From positions 1,162,116 through 1,226,115 of the forward strand of contig JABAKD010000006.1 of assembly GCA_012845835.1 (NCBI GenBank): a stretch of DNA of 64,000 nucleotides, read 5' to 3'. The DNA is from Undaria pinnatifida. Lineage: Eukaryota; Sar; Phaeophyceae; Laminariales; Alariaceae. Shown one piece after another: positions 1 through 17,869 of this stretch (its first letter is position 1; each line of letters begins with the position of its first letter). The translations under genes were made by a program, and so were the position numbers. Under the pieces are notes generated by a model. That model saw nothing but the letters and a program-made list of their open reading frames with translations. It was not told the DNA's origin and searched no databases.

Positions 1-34
1 TCCTCAAACAAACGCGCAAGTCAGATAAGAAAAA

Positions 35-150
35 CGAGGGTTCAGCATTCCCCCTGCTCATCGATTTTCATCGAATTTTGCCAGCTTACGCTCTCGCGCT
101 TTCCATGAATCTATGTTTTGCTCACGAGAAAGCCCTCTGCAGTGGTACGA
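35..150 (-). mobile_element. Diverged SINE fragment
   Basis: GGGTTCAGCATTCCCCCTGC and TTACGCTCTCGCGCTTTCC correspond to the SINE body. Head and tail are unrecognisable. Confidence 0.55.
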
Positions 151-257
151 GTGACATACTAATCACACTGTTCTGCCTTAGTCCCTCGTGGCATGGCCCT
201 CACCCACGCTGATTGGCCCTCCCAATGAACAGGGCGCGGGTCTTTCCCACCGGCAAG

Positions 258-7007
<6,750 letters not shown>

Positions 7008-8411
7008 GCAATCCGTCTATTTACTGATCTTGCTCGCCTAGAGCTAAGGAACGAAGAGCGATCGTTTTGGTTCGCGAGGTGGTCTGTCCAATGCCACGAG
7101 AAGGGGCACGGTAAAGTGGAGACTATTCTTCACGAAATGTTTTGTCGAATTTAAGCGTGTTGTTATGTGTAGGAAGCACTTGTGCTACATAATGGAGGGG
7201 TTTCCGGGCGTATTGGGAAGGATTATGATGGAAACAGCCATCGATCTTACTCCTCTCTTGACGCCTGACGTGGGAATTTCTGGCACAAGAACGGGTGCGT
7301 CTCTTCCCCGCTTATCTCGTGAAACGACAAAATATCGTGATACAAGGGTTCGCAAACGCTTGGACGCAGGCTAGGGTGAGGTACTGAGCCACGAGCGCGA
7401 GCGGCCTACGCTCGGACACGTGCTACAATAGAAGTAGCACTTTACTTGTCGGCTATTTGTTTTTCTGGATACTGGGACCCTTTAACCACGAAATGGTCGA
7501 AATTCCGTTGTTTTTTCGCAAGATTAATGTATTTATACCTACAGCATGTAGACCATCATGAGTGCGTTCATCAAGAAGTTTTGCGTTTCTTACAAAATTT
7601 TCGCAAAAACAGAAGCGTTTTGTTTTTTAGTGAAGCGTAGACCATTCTTCAAGCGAGGGTCGTCACAAAAGCCGTGGTGCACTTCTAACGGTAGTTAATT
7701 TGTCTTGTAACACTATTCTAACGACGTCAGCTGTGACTTTGACGAATTTAAGGTCGACACTCATCCTTGCAAGCTGCGTTGTTGGTACCTACTTGTAATA
7801 TACTATGTGGGTGAGTTTTTTCACTTAATGGGAGTGGTCCTGTTTTCTTGTTCTGTCTTTTTTGTACATGTCTGTGTCGTGTTATCATCAAAGCGTTCTT
7901 TGTACCCTTAATTATTAGTGCGGGGGGTCCATCGTTGACAGGGTGAAACTACGCACAGAAAAGGAAAGCCCCGCCACCTTTGAGGCGAGCTCGCCTACGC
8001 TACGCTACGACTGTGTTCGATGGAGGTTCGGTATCCCTGGCAAGATCAGCCAATAAACAAAAGGATGAAGTTGAGTCAAACGCTATTATTGAACAATGGC
8101 GGGTGCTTTTCGGCCCCTTTTTTTGTTTCATAATTCACTCTTCTAACAGTGGACCTCCGTAATAGAGGTGTAATGCTATAACACCGTACGCAGCCTCGGC
8201 CACCCCTGGTGTCACACGCGTTGGCATGGATGAATGCGCGGGACTGGGGACCCTGCCCGGGAGTCCTGACGTCCGCAGGACCCGGTATCGCTCCGGATGT
8301 AGCTAGTGGAGGTGAATTAATCACCAGCGGTAGCCACAGCGGGTCTAGGGGTGGTTCTGCGACCGCCCCCTGCGGCAGGCAGCTGTGTCTCGGCGTGGAC
8401 ACATGGCGCTT
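7008..8411. other. Intergenic, no gene seen
   Basis: No conserved ORF was recognised. At 7715-7790 there is one copy of the dispersed box CGTCAGCTGTGA...CATCCTTGCAAGCTGCGTTG, close to the copy at 43610-43675. Confidence 0.5.
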
Positions 8412-8680
8412 GACGCGTGCTACGATAGAGGTGTGCACCACTTTTTTTTCTTAACACTACCCCTCACTTTGGGAGCTTAAGACATGATCATCCTCCCAAA
8501 AACTGATTCGGAGAAAACCAAAACTGCTATGATGGTACCGGATGAAAATCCCATGGCCTACGTACACGACGAGAATCATGCAAAAAAATAAGTCGTCTTC
8601 TTCACGACGATTTTGGGTTGAGGCCATGCGATTCGCTCATCAGGTTGAATTTTTTTCATATGATTTTATCAAAAAAAAGG
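8412..8680. mobile_element. M1-family MITE, right end decayed
   Basis: It opens TGACGCGTGCTACGATAGAGG and carries GGGAGCTTAAGACATGATC and ACGACGATTTTGGGTTGAGG, all shared with the copy at 3311. The right inverted end is not recognisable. Confidence 0.6.
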
Positions 8681-9039
8681 GAGATTATGCTGGTTGTAGT
8701 TGTAGTGTACACAGCTCCCCCAAGTCGGGAGCCTCATCAAACGTAAGCGCGTCCCTACCGAAACATGTGTTACATGAGGCGACCGAGGACCCAGGCCTCG
8801 CGCCAGGGAGTGGGGCAGCGTCGGGGACCATCCGCCGGGACATCCTCAAGCGCGCGTGTACTAGGTGGCACGCAGGAGGCTGCAGCAGAATTCAGTTGAT
8901 CAACCGCGGCAGAGAGGAGGGGGGCGGGCGCCAGTTACAGCCATAACGCACCCAGCGGGGGTTCCGCCGCCAGTGGGACGCGAGTTGGACGACTGCGCCG
9001 GCGCGGATGAATACAGGGGCGAGGGAACCAGCCCTCGCG

Positions 9040-9054
9040 CCAGTAGTAGTAGTA

Positions 9055-9130
<76 letters not shown>

Positions 9131-9136
9131 TAGTAG
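9040..9136. repeat. (TAG)n trinucleotide microsatellite
   Basis: Roughly 30 units of TAG/AGT carry a few interruptions. It is flanked on both sides by GAACCAGCCCTCGCGCCAGT (about 9028 and 9149). A wider similarity of 8950-8985 with 9240-9275 suggests the array sits inside a roughly 290-bp duplication. Confidence 0.9.
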
Positions 9137-9504
9137 ACAGGCAAGGGAACCAGCCCTCGCGCCAGTGGGGCTACAAGAACGGCAGCTGATCGATCGCAGC
9201 ACGCGGGGAGGGCTCGGACGCCCGAGACAGTCAGCATGCACCCAGTGGGGGTTTCACTGCCGTTGGGACGCGAGAGGCAGGTGGTTAGATGGATGAGTTA
9301 GGGAGACAGGAGGGGAAGTCCTCGAGCCTGGGAGGGGGAGGGGGGGGATTGCAGTAACGGCTGCCCGTTCCACAGCAATTGAGAGGGAGGTGACAGCCTA
9401 CGTTGTCTGGCGTTCCGGCCGACCACAACAACAGTCGACGATACTGACCGGTTGGTGCTACGGAAGCGCGTCGATGGCAGGGGTCATCCATTTTGTTTCT
9501 CAAG

Positions 9505-9881
9505 GACGCGTGCTGCAATAGACTAGAGATGTACATTTTTTTGGCGATTTTTTTTTCTGAATGACGGGAGCTTCTTAACCCACAATCGTCGGGAAAAAAA
9601 AAGTAATGAGCCATATTTTTGCATGATTCTCGTTGTGTACGTATTATTAGGCGATGGGGTGCTTTATCCCCATTCTAGTAACAGTTTTTTTCTTTTTCCT
9701 CCCACATCGGTTGCTTGGGATAGAGGTCTTAACCCCTTTACAACTGGAAACCCGTTTTTGGTGACAAAATTACTTGGATTTCGTATAGGGAGAGGTTTGG
9801 GGGCTCTAAAGGGTTAAGCTCTCCCAAATTGAGGAACCCCAGAAAAAATTTGGTGCACCCTCTATTATCGCAGCACGCGTC
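9505..9881. mobile_element. M1-family MITE with a nested M2 micro-MITE
   Basis: Inverted ends are GACGCGTGCTGCAATAGA at the left and TCTATTATCGCAGCACGCGTC at the right, diverged by a few bases. The internal M1 blocks are present, and an M2 unit (9729-9816) interrupts them, so M2 inserted after M1. Confidence 0.7.
9729..9816. mobile_element. M2 micro-MITE (about 85 bp)
   Basis: The ends are TTAACCCCTTTA and TAAAGGGTTAA. The core ACTGGAAACCCGTTTTTGG and TACTTGGAATTtAGTATAGGG is shared with at least ten other copies in the window. It has no coding capacity. Confidence 0.75.
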
Positions 9882-10362
9882 TATGCCCCACCTTGAGCGT
9901 GATTAAGAGAAAAACAACAGCAGCTCTACCCGGATGAGCAATCCCACGACCTTAGGTATGCAAACACGCCATTTAGAAAATACGGGTATTCTTCCAAAGG
10001 AACCCCGTCATTCAGGGAAAAAAAAAAAATGCCGAAAAGTGCCACTGCCCCACTGCCCCCATCGTGCCACGCGTCGAGACTGGTAGAAGCAATGACGCCG
10101 CGCGGTGGGCGATGCCGACGGAAGGAGGAGCGCAAGCTGCCGGACGTCCTCGCCCTCTTACCCCCTGTCTCATTCATATACTGGCGTCATGTGCTGCTGC
10201 TGGGGCTTCACCACTGAACTGAGCTGAGCAGAAATGCGTGTTGGACAGGCGCTGGCCGGAGCGGCTGCCGCTGCTAGGATCTTCATCTTTGAACTGAGCC
10301 ATTTATCGCCCCCCTCCCCGCGCACTCTTCAACTCCGGCACTCTCCCCCTCCCATCTCATAG

Positions 10363-11630
10363 CAAAAGCACCCGACGAAACAGTAGGTGCACGCGAACGA
10401 CCTCGCATACCGCATTCCCGCACCGCGTGACGTCCAGTGTTTACAATGGGCTGTTGGACGAGACCGCTGTCATGGATATCTTGTTCGTGTATGGAACTTG
10501 CATTGCCCGCGCTCTCTACATTTCATTGCGGACGCAATCCCCCGAGGAGGGCTCGTGAGACCACGAGCCCGACTCCAGCTCCGGATGCGGTGCGCCGAGA
10601 TGTGGACGCACGCCCCCTTTTCTCCGCCGTTTTTTTTTTCATTTACCTCGGGCAATCCGGCGGGCGCGCCGCATGAAATGATGTTGCGGAGCAGAATCTC
10701 CGACGCTGGGAGCCTCCACCAAAAGGTGCCGTACACGTCGCCAAAAGAGACGGCGGATCTGTTGCGGAGTGTTCAGACGAGCACGGAGGAAGCGGATAGT
10801 AATGAGACAGCAGGTGATAGCTTCCATTCCAAAGTGACTGGAGCCTGTCCTGTGACTACGGACTCGACCATGGCGGTCTTCAGTGCGAGAACAACAATAC
10901 GCCCCCCCCCCCCCGCGCAGCCAAAAATTGCACGCGCCGCGGGCAGGATGTGGGGAAGGATTAGGGCTAGCTTCAGAATTTGCATGCGCTTCGGGCAGTA
11001 TGTGGGGGGAACATGGAGGCTGCTTGCTTTCTCCTGTTAGCTCGTTCATTAACGGTGCTCCTTGGACACCGGGGAGGGGGGGGTCGTTGACAAGAGCAAC
11101 ACTCGTTTAGGGGTTGTCGTGACGGGGAAACAACAGGGCCGCCTTGCAGGAGAACATGTCACCTGGCAGAATTCCTGGCGCTGACTCTGCCTGCAAGTCT
11201 TATCATACTACCGAGTTGAGCGGCGCATTGTTCAGCTGCCGCAACCATTCGCACCAAAGAAGAAAATACATCCGCAGATGTCTGGCGCACACGCGCTGGG
11301 TATGTTCAATCGAGCCGTAGAAGAGGTCCGGCCGGACGGACCAAGACGTGGCGACGCCCAACCCGCTCCCGCCGACGATCAAGCTGTGGAATGTTCTGTC
11401 GGTTTTTGGCAGCACTCGCCAGACGGCTGCTTCAAGCGGCGATCACGATTCGCGTAAGACTCAGGCTGGCGACATTTAGCAATAGTCCTCCTGCTCCAAT
11501 ACCCATTGCGTACCCCACGCGCGGTAACAGACAGCCGAGGAATGCCGCCCGAGAAACCTCGGAGAAGGCTGCAATCATGATACACGCGATAGTCAGCGTG
11601 CCGCTATCATTTCAGCGGGAGCGGGGTTAA
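10363..11630 (+). CDS. Probable unrecognised gene, four 3' exons
   Basis: I do not recognise the family. Exons inferred: 10363-10554 (acceptor after a strong C/T tract, donor GTGAGA), 10695-10813 (donor GTGATA), 11198-11453 (donor GTAAGA) and 11531-11630. Phases 2, 1, 2 match at every junction, giving about 220 residues and a TAA at 11628-11630. Visible stretches include YNGLLDETAVMDILFVYG, ISDAGSLHQKVPYTSPKE, VERRIVQLPQPFAPKKKIHP and MSGAHALGMFNRAVEEVRP. The product looks soluble. The first exon begins in phase 2, so 5' exons are missing. The stop lies within the first bases of the M2 array. A competing minus-strand reading exists (see rejected items). The 10695 acceptor is weak. Confidence 0.42.
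10830..10900. repeat. Short dispersed repeat (GGAGCCTGTCCTGTGAC family)
   Basis: The block GACTGGAGCCTGTCCTGTGA followed by GACTtGAcCATG and GAACAACAAcA also occurs at 29395-29465 and 56415-56475. It lies inside the intron after exon 10695-10813 of the candidate gene. Confidence 0.6.
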
Positions 11631-12150
11631 CCCCTTTAGGGCCCCCAAAAGCCTTCCCTCTAATAATTCCAAGTAGTTTTGTCCCCAAAAACGGGTTTTC
11701 AGTTTTAAAGGCGTGAAGGAAACTCGCGGGTCGAGTAACCCCGTTCAGGGCCCCCAAAAGCCTTCCCTATAATATTTCCAAATAGTTTTTTTCCCAAATA
11801 ACGGGTTTCCAGTTGTAAAGACGTGAAGGAAACTCGCGGATTAGGTAACCCCTTTAGGGCCCGAAAACCAATCCCTATATTATTTTCCAAGTAGTCTTGT
11901 CCCCAAAAACGGGTTTCCTGTCCTTCAAAAGGCGTTGAGGAAACTCGCGGGTCGAGTAACCCCTTGAGGCCCCCAAGACCGATCCCTATACAATTTCCAA
12001 ATAGTTTTGTCCCTAAAAACGAGTTTCCAGTTGTGAAGGGGCGTTGAGGAAGTTCGCGGGTCGAGTGACCCCTTTAGGGCCCCCAAAAGCCTTCCCTAAT
12101 ACTATTTCCAAGTAGTGTTTTCCCCAAAAACGGATTTCCAGTTAGTTGTA
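11626..12150. repeat. Tandem array of M2 micro-MITEs
   Basis: About five or six head-to-tail units each run GTTAACCCCTTTAGGGCCCC to CGGGTTTCCAGTTgTAAAGG, with linkers containing GAAACTCGCGGGTCGAGTAA. Units start near 11626, 11730, 11845, 11955 and 12065. The linker is part of the repeating unit, so this is an amplified composite rather than independent insertions. Confidence 0.8.
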
Positions 12151-12479
12151 AAGGCGTTACTGTCGCGCTCGGCCGCAACGAGGAGCCCAATGCCAAGCTG
12201 GGGACCAAAGTCCCACCCGAAGACCACACCGCGGTGTCCGCGGCCGCGACGGCGGCGGTTCCAGCGGGTGTCACCGAGTTAATGGAGCAGGGTATGCCCC
12301 ACCCCGACGGGTAATGGAACGGGGCATGCCCCACCCCCGACGCATGGCACGGTATACAGCCGCGTGCTACGTTGAAGATATTTTCTGAATTCTGACCGGA
12401 CTCCTTATAATAGCCGCCTGGGCAAATCTTCGGAATGTCATTACTGTTTCGCAAAAATGATTGTTTGGTGTATGTTGAG

Positions 12480-12850
12480 GAATTAGTGGGGTATTAGTCC
12501 GTTAGACCACTTGCAAAAGGTTAACCAATAGCTTACCCAAACTTAGCCTTATAACACTCTCCCCCCCTGAAACGGCGGGGTACCAGGTCGGCCGGATATA
12601 CGGGCGGACCTGTCAATTATCCAAGCCGTTCCATTTCCTGGGGATGCCGGTGAGAGTATTTTTCAAGTTCGACATGGGGACAGTCTGAAAGGGTTTATTA
12701 TGGTGGATGTGGGATTTGAACCCAGGACCCAAAAAAACCATGGTCTGTCGACGACGCCATTTGTTAAGGAATTAGTGGGGTATTAGTCCGTTAGACCACT
12801 TGCAAAAGGTTAACCAATAGCTTACCCAATAGCTTACCCAAACTAAGCCT
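12480..12850. repeat. Direct duplication with tRNA-like arm
   Basis: GAATTAGTGGGGTATTAGTC and about 60 following bases occur at 12480 and again near 12769 (spacing 289 bp). Between them, 12700-12730 reads on the minus strand as GGGTTCAAATCCC, a tRNA T-arm/B-box, and TGGTCTAACGGA lies further upstream. It is likely a tRNA-derived repeat; no full cloverleaf is seen. Confidence 0.5.
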
Positions 12851-13057
12851 TATAACATGTACCTAGCGTACCTATTCTAAACAAAAGGCCACGGGTTTTG
12901 CGCTTTCAGTTTCCTCATACATATCATACCACAACACACGTTCTTCGGGTGATGTATACCAACCATTCATTGTTGTTTATCAAGCCGAGAAACCTTGCAG
13001 GGCCAAAATCAGCAATGGATGCTGTACCGATACCGTATTATTACTACTGTGTCATTA

Positions 13058-13352
13058 GACGCATGCTACGATAGAGGTATACCTTTTTTTGGGCGAAAAT
13101 GGTTTTCTGAATGACGAGGCTCCTTAACCTTACCAATACATCGTCGGAAAAAAAAAAAATAATAGGCCATTTTTTTGTTTCATGATTATCGTTGTGTACT
13201 TAATACGCGATGGGATTTCTTCATCGGGGTAGAGGTTTTATTTTTCTCCAAATCAGTTTTTGGGAGGATCATGTCTTAAGCTCCCAATTGAGGAGTAGTA
13301 TTAGAAAAAAGTGGCGTCTGCACAAGGTCTGCACCTTTATCTTAGCACGCGC
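13058..13352. mobile_element. M1-family MITE
   Basis: The left end GACGCATGCTACGATAGAGG and right end CTTTATCTTAGCACGCGCC are inverted. The inside has GAATGACGAGGCTCCTTAAC and GAGGATCATGTCTTAAGCTC. Confidence 0.7.
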
Positions 13353-13535
13353 CTATACTACCTCGAAGTATCAATATTAATAGCGTGTATGTACAGCGAA
13401 TATCATTGGAACACGAACGAGATTCCAACGACAGTGCGTGCATACGGTACGTATTATTCTCAATCGAGTCCCGTCGATCAGAAAAAGCTTTTCGCGGGTC
13501 GGATTACATCTCGGTATGGTGTATCAGTCGGATGG

Positions 13536-13832
13536 GGTCTCAGGGTGATCCGGCCCGACCCGTGATACTTGAAAACCTCCCGACCCGACTCGACTCGACC
13601 GGTCCCGTGATATTCCCAACACCTCCTGGCCCGACCAGATCAGGGGGTTCCTAACTCTCACGGGTAGAGTCGGGTGGGGTCAGGAGGTCTCACCGGGTCG
13701 GGTCGGGTCGAGTCAGGTCGGGGTCGTGTCAGGCGGTTTTCAAATATCACGGGTCAGGTCAGGTCATGTCGCGTCGGGACACCCTGGCCCGACCCGACTC
13801 GCGAAAAGCGACCTGACCCGTGAAATGCCCTG
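13536..13832. repeat. GGGTC/GACCC pentamer-rich repeat
   Basis: Runs of GACCC and GGGTC variants alternate with phrases such as CCCGTGATATT. Similar modules sit at 20151-20344, 27180-27374 and 33104-33368, each with TCACGGGTC. It is a dispersed satellite-like family. Confidence 0.75.
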
Positions 13833-14649
13833 AGAAAAAGAAGGACGAAAAGCGCTGTCATAGCGCGCATCCTCCGTGACAGTAATACTCGACAATTTCA
13901 GCTTTTGCGGCGCTCTACCATACTCGAATGCGTGAAGATTGGGTATATTATTGTAGCTGGTGAAAGGAGCCGCGTTACGCTGCTGGAGCGGACACCGCAA
14001 AACAAATAGCGAGGAACAAAGCACACGTCGATCATATGGGTGCTCCCTGTGCCCGCCTTGCCTTGCCGTCCCTTGCCTAGCCTAGCCGAGCCAGCCTGCC
14101 ACCTCATAAAAAAAGGCGTGCCGACGGCGCTATTAACAGCTATCACCTCTAACAAAGAGAAACAAAAAGAGACTGAACGCATCGTCTCTTAACGACGCAA
14201 AAAAACCAGACCGAGATATAAATGCTACAATCTGTAACTCTCGGGAAAAAACATAGACAGAATACACCGCTCACGAACGCAAAAGGGTAGACTGAGTTGT
14301 ACTGTCCCACGTACATAAGACCTGCGACCGAGTTGATTTTTTTCACGCAGTGGCAAGTCACACGGTATACCATGCCACCAACCACACACCGTGCAATCCA
14401 AATATTGCTACCTGGTACAGTATTGGTCCCTCTTCAAAGCCGGTATGTGCCAGACAGGAATACCGGCACTACACCGCATACTGCCACTACTGTTTTTTCC
14501 CTTATGTGCCAAACAATTTCACAGACACTATAGCGGGCAACCGGCACTATAGAGGCACCACACTCCCGTACAGGAAAAGCGCAAAGGTGCGCACCCCGTT
14601 CGAGCAAGAACGCGCGCCCAAGCAATCTAAAATCTCCAGCCATGCACGC

Positions 14650-15460
14650 ACAAAGACGCCAAAAGATCGCGGTTTGACGCGTTTGACTGGCCGCCCCTCT
14701 ACAGACATCTACAGACTCCAGCCATGCCAACGTATCCCGGGAAAACCGCAATGTAACCGCTTCAGGACCTTACCAACATTTCTCTACTTGAAACTCAGTG
14801 CGGGATAATGCTTGCCGTAGCACGGCGGGTTAATTCCTTGACTGACCGCCCCAACCCTGAAACTAGTATATCAAGACCCAAAAAAGAGACCTTCAAGCGC
14901 CCAAACAGAGTCTCCTATTAATGATAGTAGCAGTAATGGCATAGTCGGCTATGAAAGCGCGCTGCGAACTTCAAACCACGCATAAAGGTGCCAAAAATTC
15001 ACGGCTGGAGCCCTTGACTGGCCGCCCCACCTACAGACGTCTATAGACTCCAGCAACGCCAAAATATACTGGGGAAACCGCCGTGTAACCTTTTTGGGGC
15101 TGCACGAACGCATTTCTTCTTGAAGTTAGTATGGGACAATGCTTGCAGTAGCAAAACGGGTTCATTCGTTGACTGACCGCCCCGATACTACAACTACCTG
15201 TATTAAGGCCAAAAAAGAAACCTTCAAGCGCCCCCCCTCAAAAATAAAACAGTGTAGCAAGACCAGAAAAGAAACCTTGGAGCGCTCAAAAAAGACCGTC
15301 CTCGTGGTAGTATCATCTTTGCGCTACAAACTTCAGCTAAAGCAAACATGCTATTCGTATTAATAGGAGACGCAGTTTGATCCCTGGATTGACCCTCATT
15401 TACACTGAAACTAGGATAGTATCTGGTAGAGCATAACAGAGACCTTGACGCGACCAAATA
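14650..15460. repeat. Decayed tandem repeat, unit about 345 bp
   Basis: The sequence of CAGACATCTACAGACTCCAG, GGATAATGCTTGCCGTAGCA and CCTTCAAGCGCCC at 14700-14910 returns at 15035-15230 with about 20 percent change. A third, more decayed unit follows to 15460. Confidence 0.65.
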
Positions 15461-15867
15461 GGACGGTCTCCTTTATACCAGGTAGCCATATTCGGCCATG
15501 CATACGCACAGATGCCGGAACACGTAGCATAGTTCGCCCTGCATGAGCACGAACGTTGGAACACCGCTACGTATATATGTACGTACGAGAAAACTTTGGA
15601 AGTAAAACAATAAAAAAAAAAACTCCCCACAGCCACCGCTCCGAGCCAATACCGCTCCGAGCCAATCCAAGCCTAGCTTTGGGAACGAACCCAGCGAACC
15701 CGCGCCCTCGTCTCAAAAGTCGCCCCCACCGACACCACCCCATCACCGACACCACGCACAACCACAAGACATACTATCATTGAAGCACAAAATCAAATTC
15801 CACAGTGAGCCATCCACCCACCGAGCACGCCCGCGAGAGACACGCAAAAACAGCCAGAACCACGTGT

Positions 15868-16210
15868 CAAAATGACTCTTCATATGTCAAAATGACCGTT
15901 CATGCGTCAAAATGTCTGTTTACACATCAAAATGACCGTTCAAAATGACCATTAACACGTCAAACTGAACATTGCGCATGTCAAAACGCATTCCCACGTC
16001 AAAATGACCAATACAGCGTCAAAATGACCATTCACATGCCACAAATGACCACTTCACATGCCAAAGTGACCATTCCCACGTCAAACGGACCGTTCCCGTC
16101 TCAAAAGAATCATCCACTCATCAGAATGGCCATTCCCACGTCAAAAGGTCATTTCCAAGTCAAAACAACCATTTTCTACCCATCAAAACATTTTTACACG
16201 TCAAATTGGC
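15868..16210. repeat. Minisatellite, about 20-bp unit
   Basis: About 16 imperfect units of TCAAAATGACCATTCACACG are present. No coding role is apparent. Confidence 0.85.
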
Positions 16211-16509
16211 TATTCCCGAGCAAAGGAGACGCTTCTCCCAGTGTCGTCTTCCTACCCCACGCCGCGCCCCCCGCCCTCCCCAGCCCACCACCGACACCGA
16301 CTCCATCATTGCGCCCTTTCCCTTTCCATGGGCGAGCGCCAAGCTCGTGCCAGAACGGCTTTTGGTGCCAAGCTCCCTGTGGGTCGTGACCTTTAGCGTT
16401 GTCCCAGGTGAAAGTAGAACGCCTCTTGACGGGGGCTGCACGCAGCCCCAACCTGCGCCTGCAGCGCCTCACCTTTTTCGGGGAGGGGAGGCGGTCACGA
16501 ACGGGAGTA

Positions 16510-16730
16510 GATGGGGGGAGGGGGGAGGGGGGAGGGAGGGGGGAGGGGGGAGGGGGGAGGGAGGGAGGGAGGGAGGGAGGGAGGGAGGGAGGGAGGGAGG
16601 GAGGGAGGGAGGGAGGGAGGGAGGGAGGGAGGGAGGGAGGGGGGCGGCGACGAGCGGGACGAGATGGGGGGAGGGGGGAGGGAGGCGGCGACGAGCGGGA
16701 CGAGATGGGGGGAGGGGGGAGGGAGGGCAA
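16510..16730. repeat. (GGGA)n tract and a 35-bp duplication
   Basis: An almost pure GGGA array runs 16550-16640. It is followed by two copies of a unit containing GCGGCGACGAGCGGGACGAG. Confidence 0.9.
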
Positions 16731-16792
16731 AGGGAGGAGGGTCGAGGGTGGGATGGTGGGCGGGAAGGGGGGGGGGGGGTAGGTGGTCAGGG

Positions 16793-16880
16793 TCTTGACC
16801 CTTTCACTACCGGAAACAAATTTCACTCTATTTCCAAGTGTTTTGATGAAAAAAACGTGAGCGAAGGAGTTCAAGGGGTA
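16793..16880. mobile_element. M3-type micro-MITE (diverged)
   Basis: The ends TTGACCCTTTCACTACCGGA and TTCAAGGGGTAAAGC frame a TTTCCAAGTGTTTTGAT core similar to the units at 35931, 42845 and 44596. Confidence 0.5.
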
Positions 16881-17676
16881 AAGCAGCATGTGTGTGGGGG
16901 AGTCTGATGGGGTGGAAAATTGGAAAATACGATGGAAAAGGTCGATGTCGTAGCACAGTGTAATTCCAGTGTGACCCTTCGAACACATCAGCCGAACGGA
17001 TAAAATATTTTTACTCTTGATTAGATTTTAACTCATGAAAAACTTACTAAAAGCGAGCGACCAGTCTATTACGCAGCTTGAAAAGACGAGTATCGACTCT
17101 TAAATTTGTCGAACTCACAGCTGACGTTGTTTGCATAATTTTGCAACATGAGCAAAAAACACAAAACATTACGGGCAAAAAGGAACAGAATTGAATACAA
17201 TATATATACAAAGTCTAGATTACGTAAGGTTCCCCTTCGGCCTCCCGGGACGCGGTTGTCTTCAATTCAAGTCCCGAGAGTGTCCCAAGTTGGAAGGGGG
17301 GAGCACAGGCGTTCCTATGACCTATACACGATACAACCCGGTACCTGGTATACCGTAAAAAAGCTCTACAGAAAGCTAAAGAAAAGACATATCAAATTAA
17401 TTAGCCGCCGCGCAATCATCCGGGCAAGCAACACCGATTATCTTAATAGTGGATACCCTGACTAAAGAGCGCCAAGCATAAGAGCGTTCGAGACTTAAGA
17501 GAGTTCAAATCGGCGTGTCCGGCCTACACAAAAATCAATAGACTCCCCTCCACACATAAGAGCTATGTCTAGTTAAGAGCGCAAATTTTTTTGGGTTGTC
17601 GCGGGGCGCTCTTAAATCGAGGTACCAACTGTACGAAGCACAATTGAGTGTGGTCTAGCGCTGGGTTTTAGAATAA
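16881..17676. other. Downstream flank of the ATPase gene, no gene seen
   Basis: It contains one CAGCTG box copy (GTCGAACTCACAGCTGACG, 17108-17126) and an unsupported 105-codon ORF on the plus strand from 17148. No polyadenylation signal could be assigned confidently. Confidence 0.45.
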
Positions 17677-17869
17677 TTAAAAATCCCTTACCAGCTTCTC
17701 CCTCGCCGTCGGCTCTCCTGGGCGAGAGTAGAGCTTGAGCCCCAGACTGCTGACCACCACGAGGCTAGAAGAAGACGCCATGAAAAGTGCGGCCAGAGCT
17801 GGCGTGAGGGATAGTCCCAGCCAAGGCTTCAGCATGCCCGCGGCCAAAGGGAGTGCAATCACATTGTAA
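17677..17869 (-). CDS. Cu-ATPase exon V20 (terminal)
   Basis: The acceptor is aacag|T after a C-run. It encodes [18 protein letters not shown] and [18 protein letters not shown], the last two transmembrane helices with the P1B-1 YN and M..SS copper-site residues, then a short tail ending LVRDF and TAA. Confidence 0.95.

Noticed and set aside
8865-9296. Overlapping ORFs of poly-Ser, poly-Leu, poly-Val and poly-Tyr
   Set aside because: All are readings of the TAG microsatellite.
10647-11603. Minus-strand exon chain 11603-11514, 11395-11270, 10758-10647 with peptides such as TFWWRLPASEILLRNI
   Set aside because: Phases match but the donors (GTACGC, GTATTT, GTAAAT) are weak. The plus-strand reading of the same interval has better donors and four compatible exons. 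Only one can be right; RNA data would decide.
12156-12314. Open plus frame containing LGRNEEPNAKLGTKVPPE
   Set aside because: It is protein-like but short, has no splice or start support and no convincing family match; possibly a decayed exon.
15868-16210. CRISPR-like regular repeat
   Set aside because: Units are contiguous with no unique spacers, and the genome is eukaryotic; it is a minisatellite.
17148-17465. 105-codon basic ORF downstream of the ATPase
   Set aside because: No family feature or splice context;begins within a dispersed-box region.
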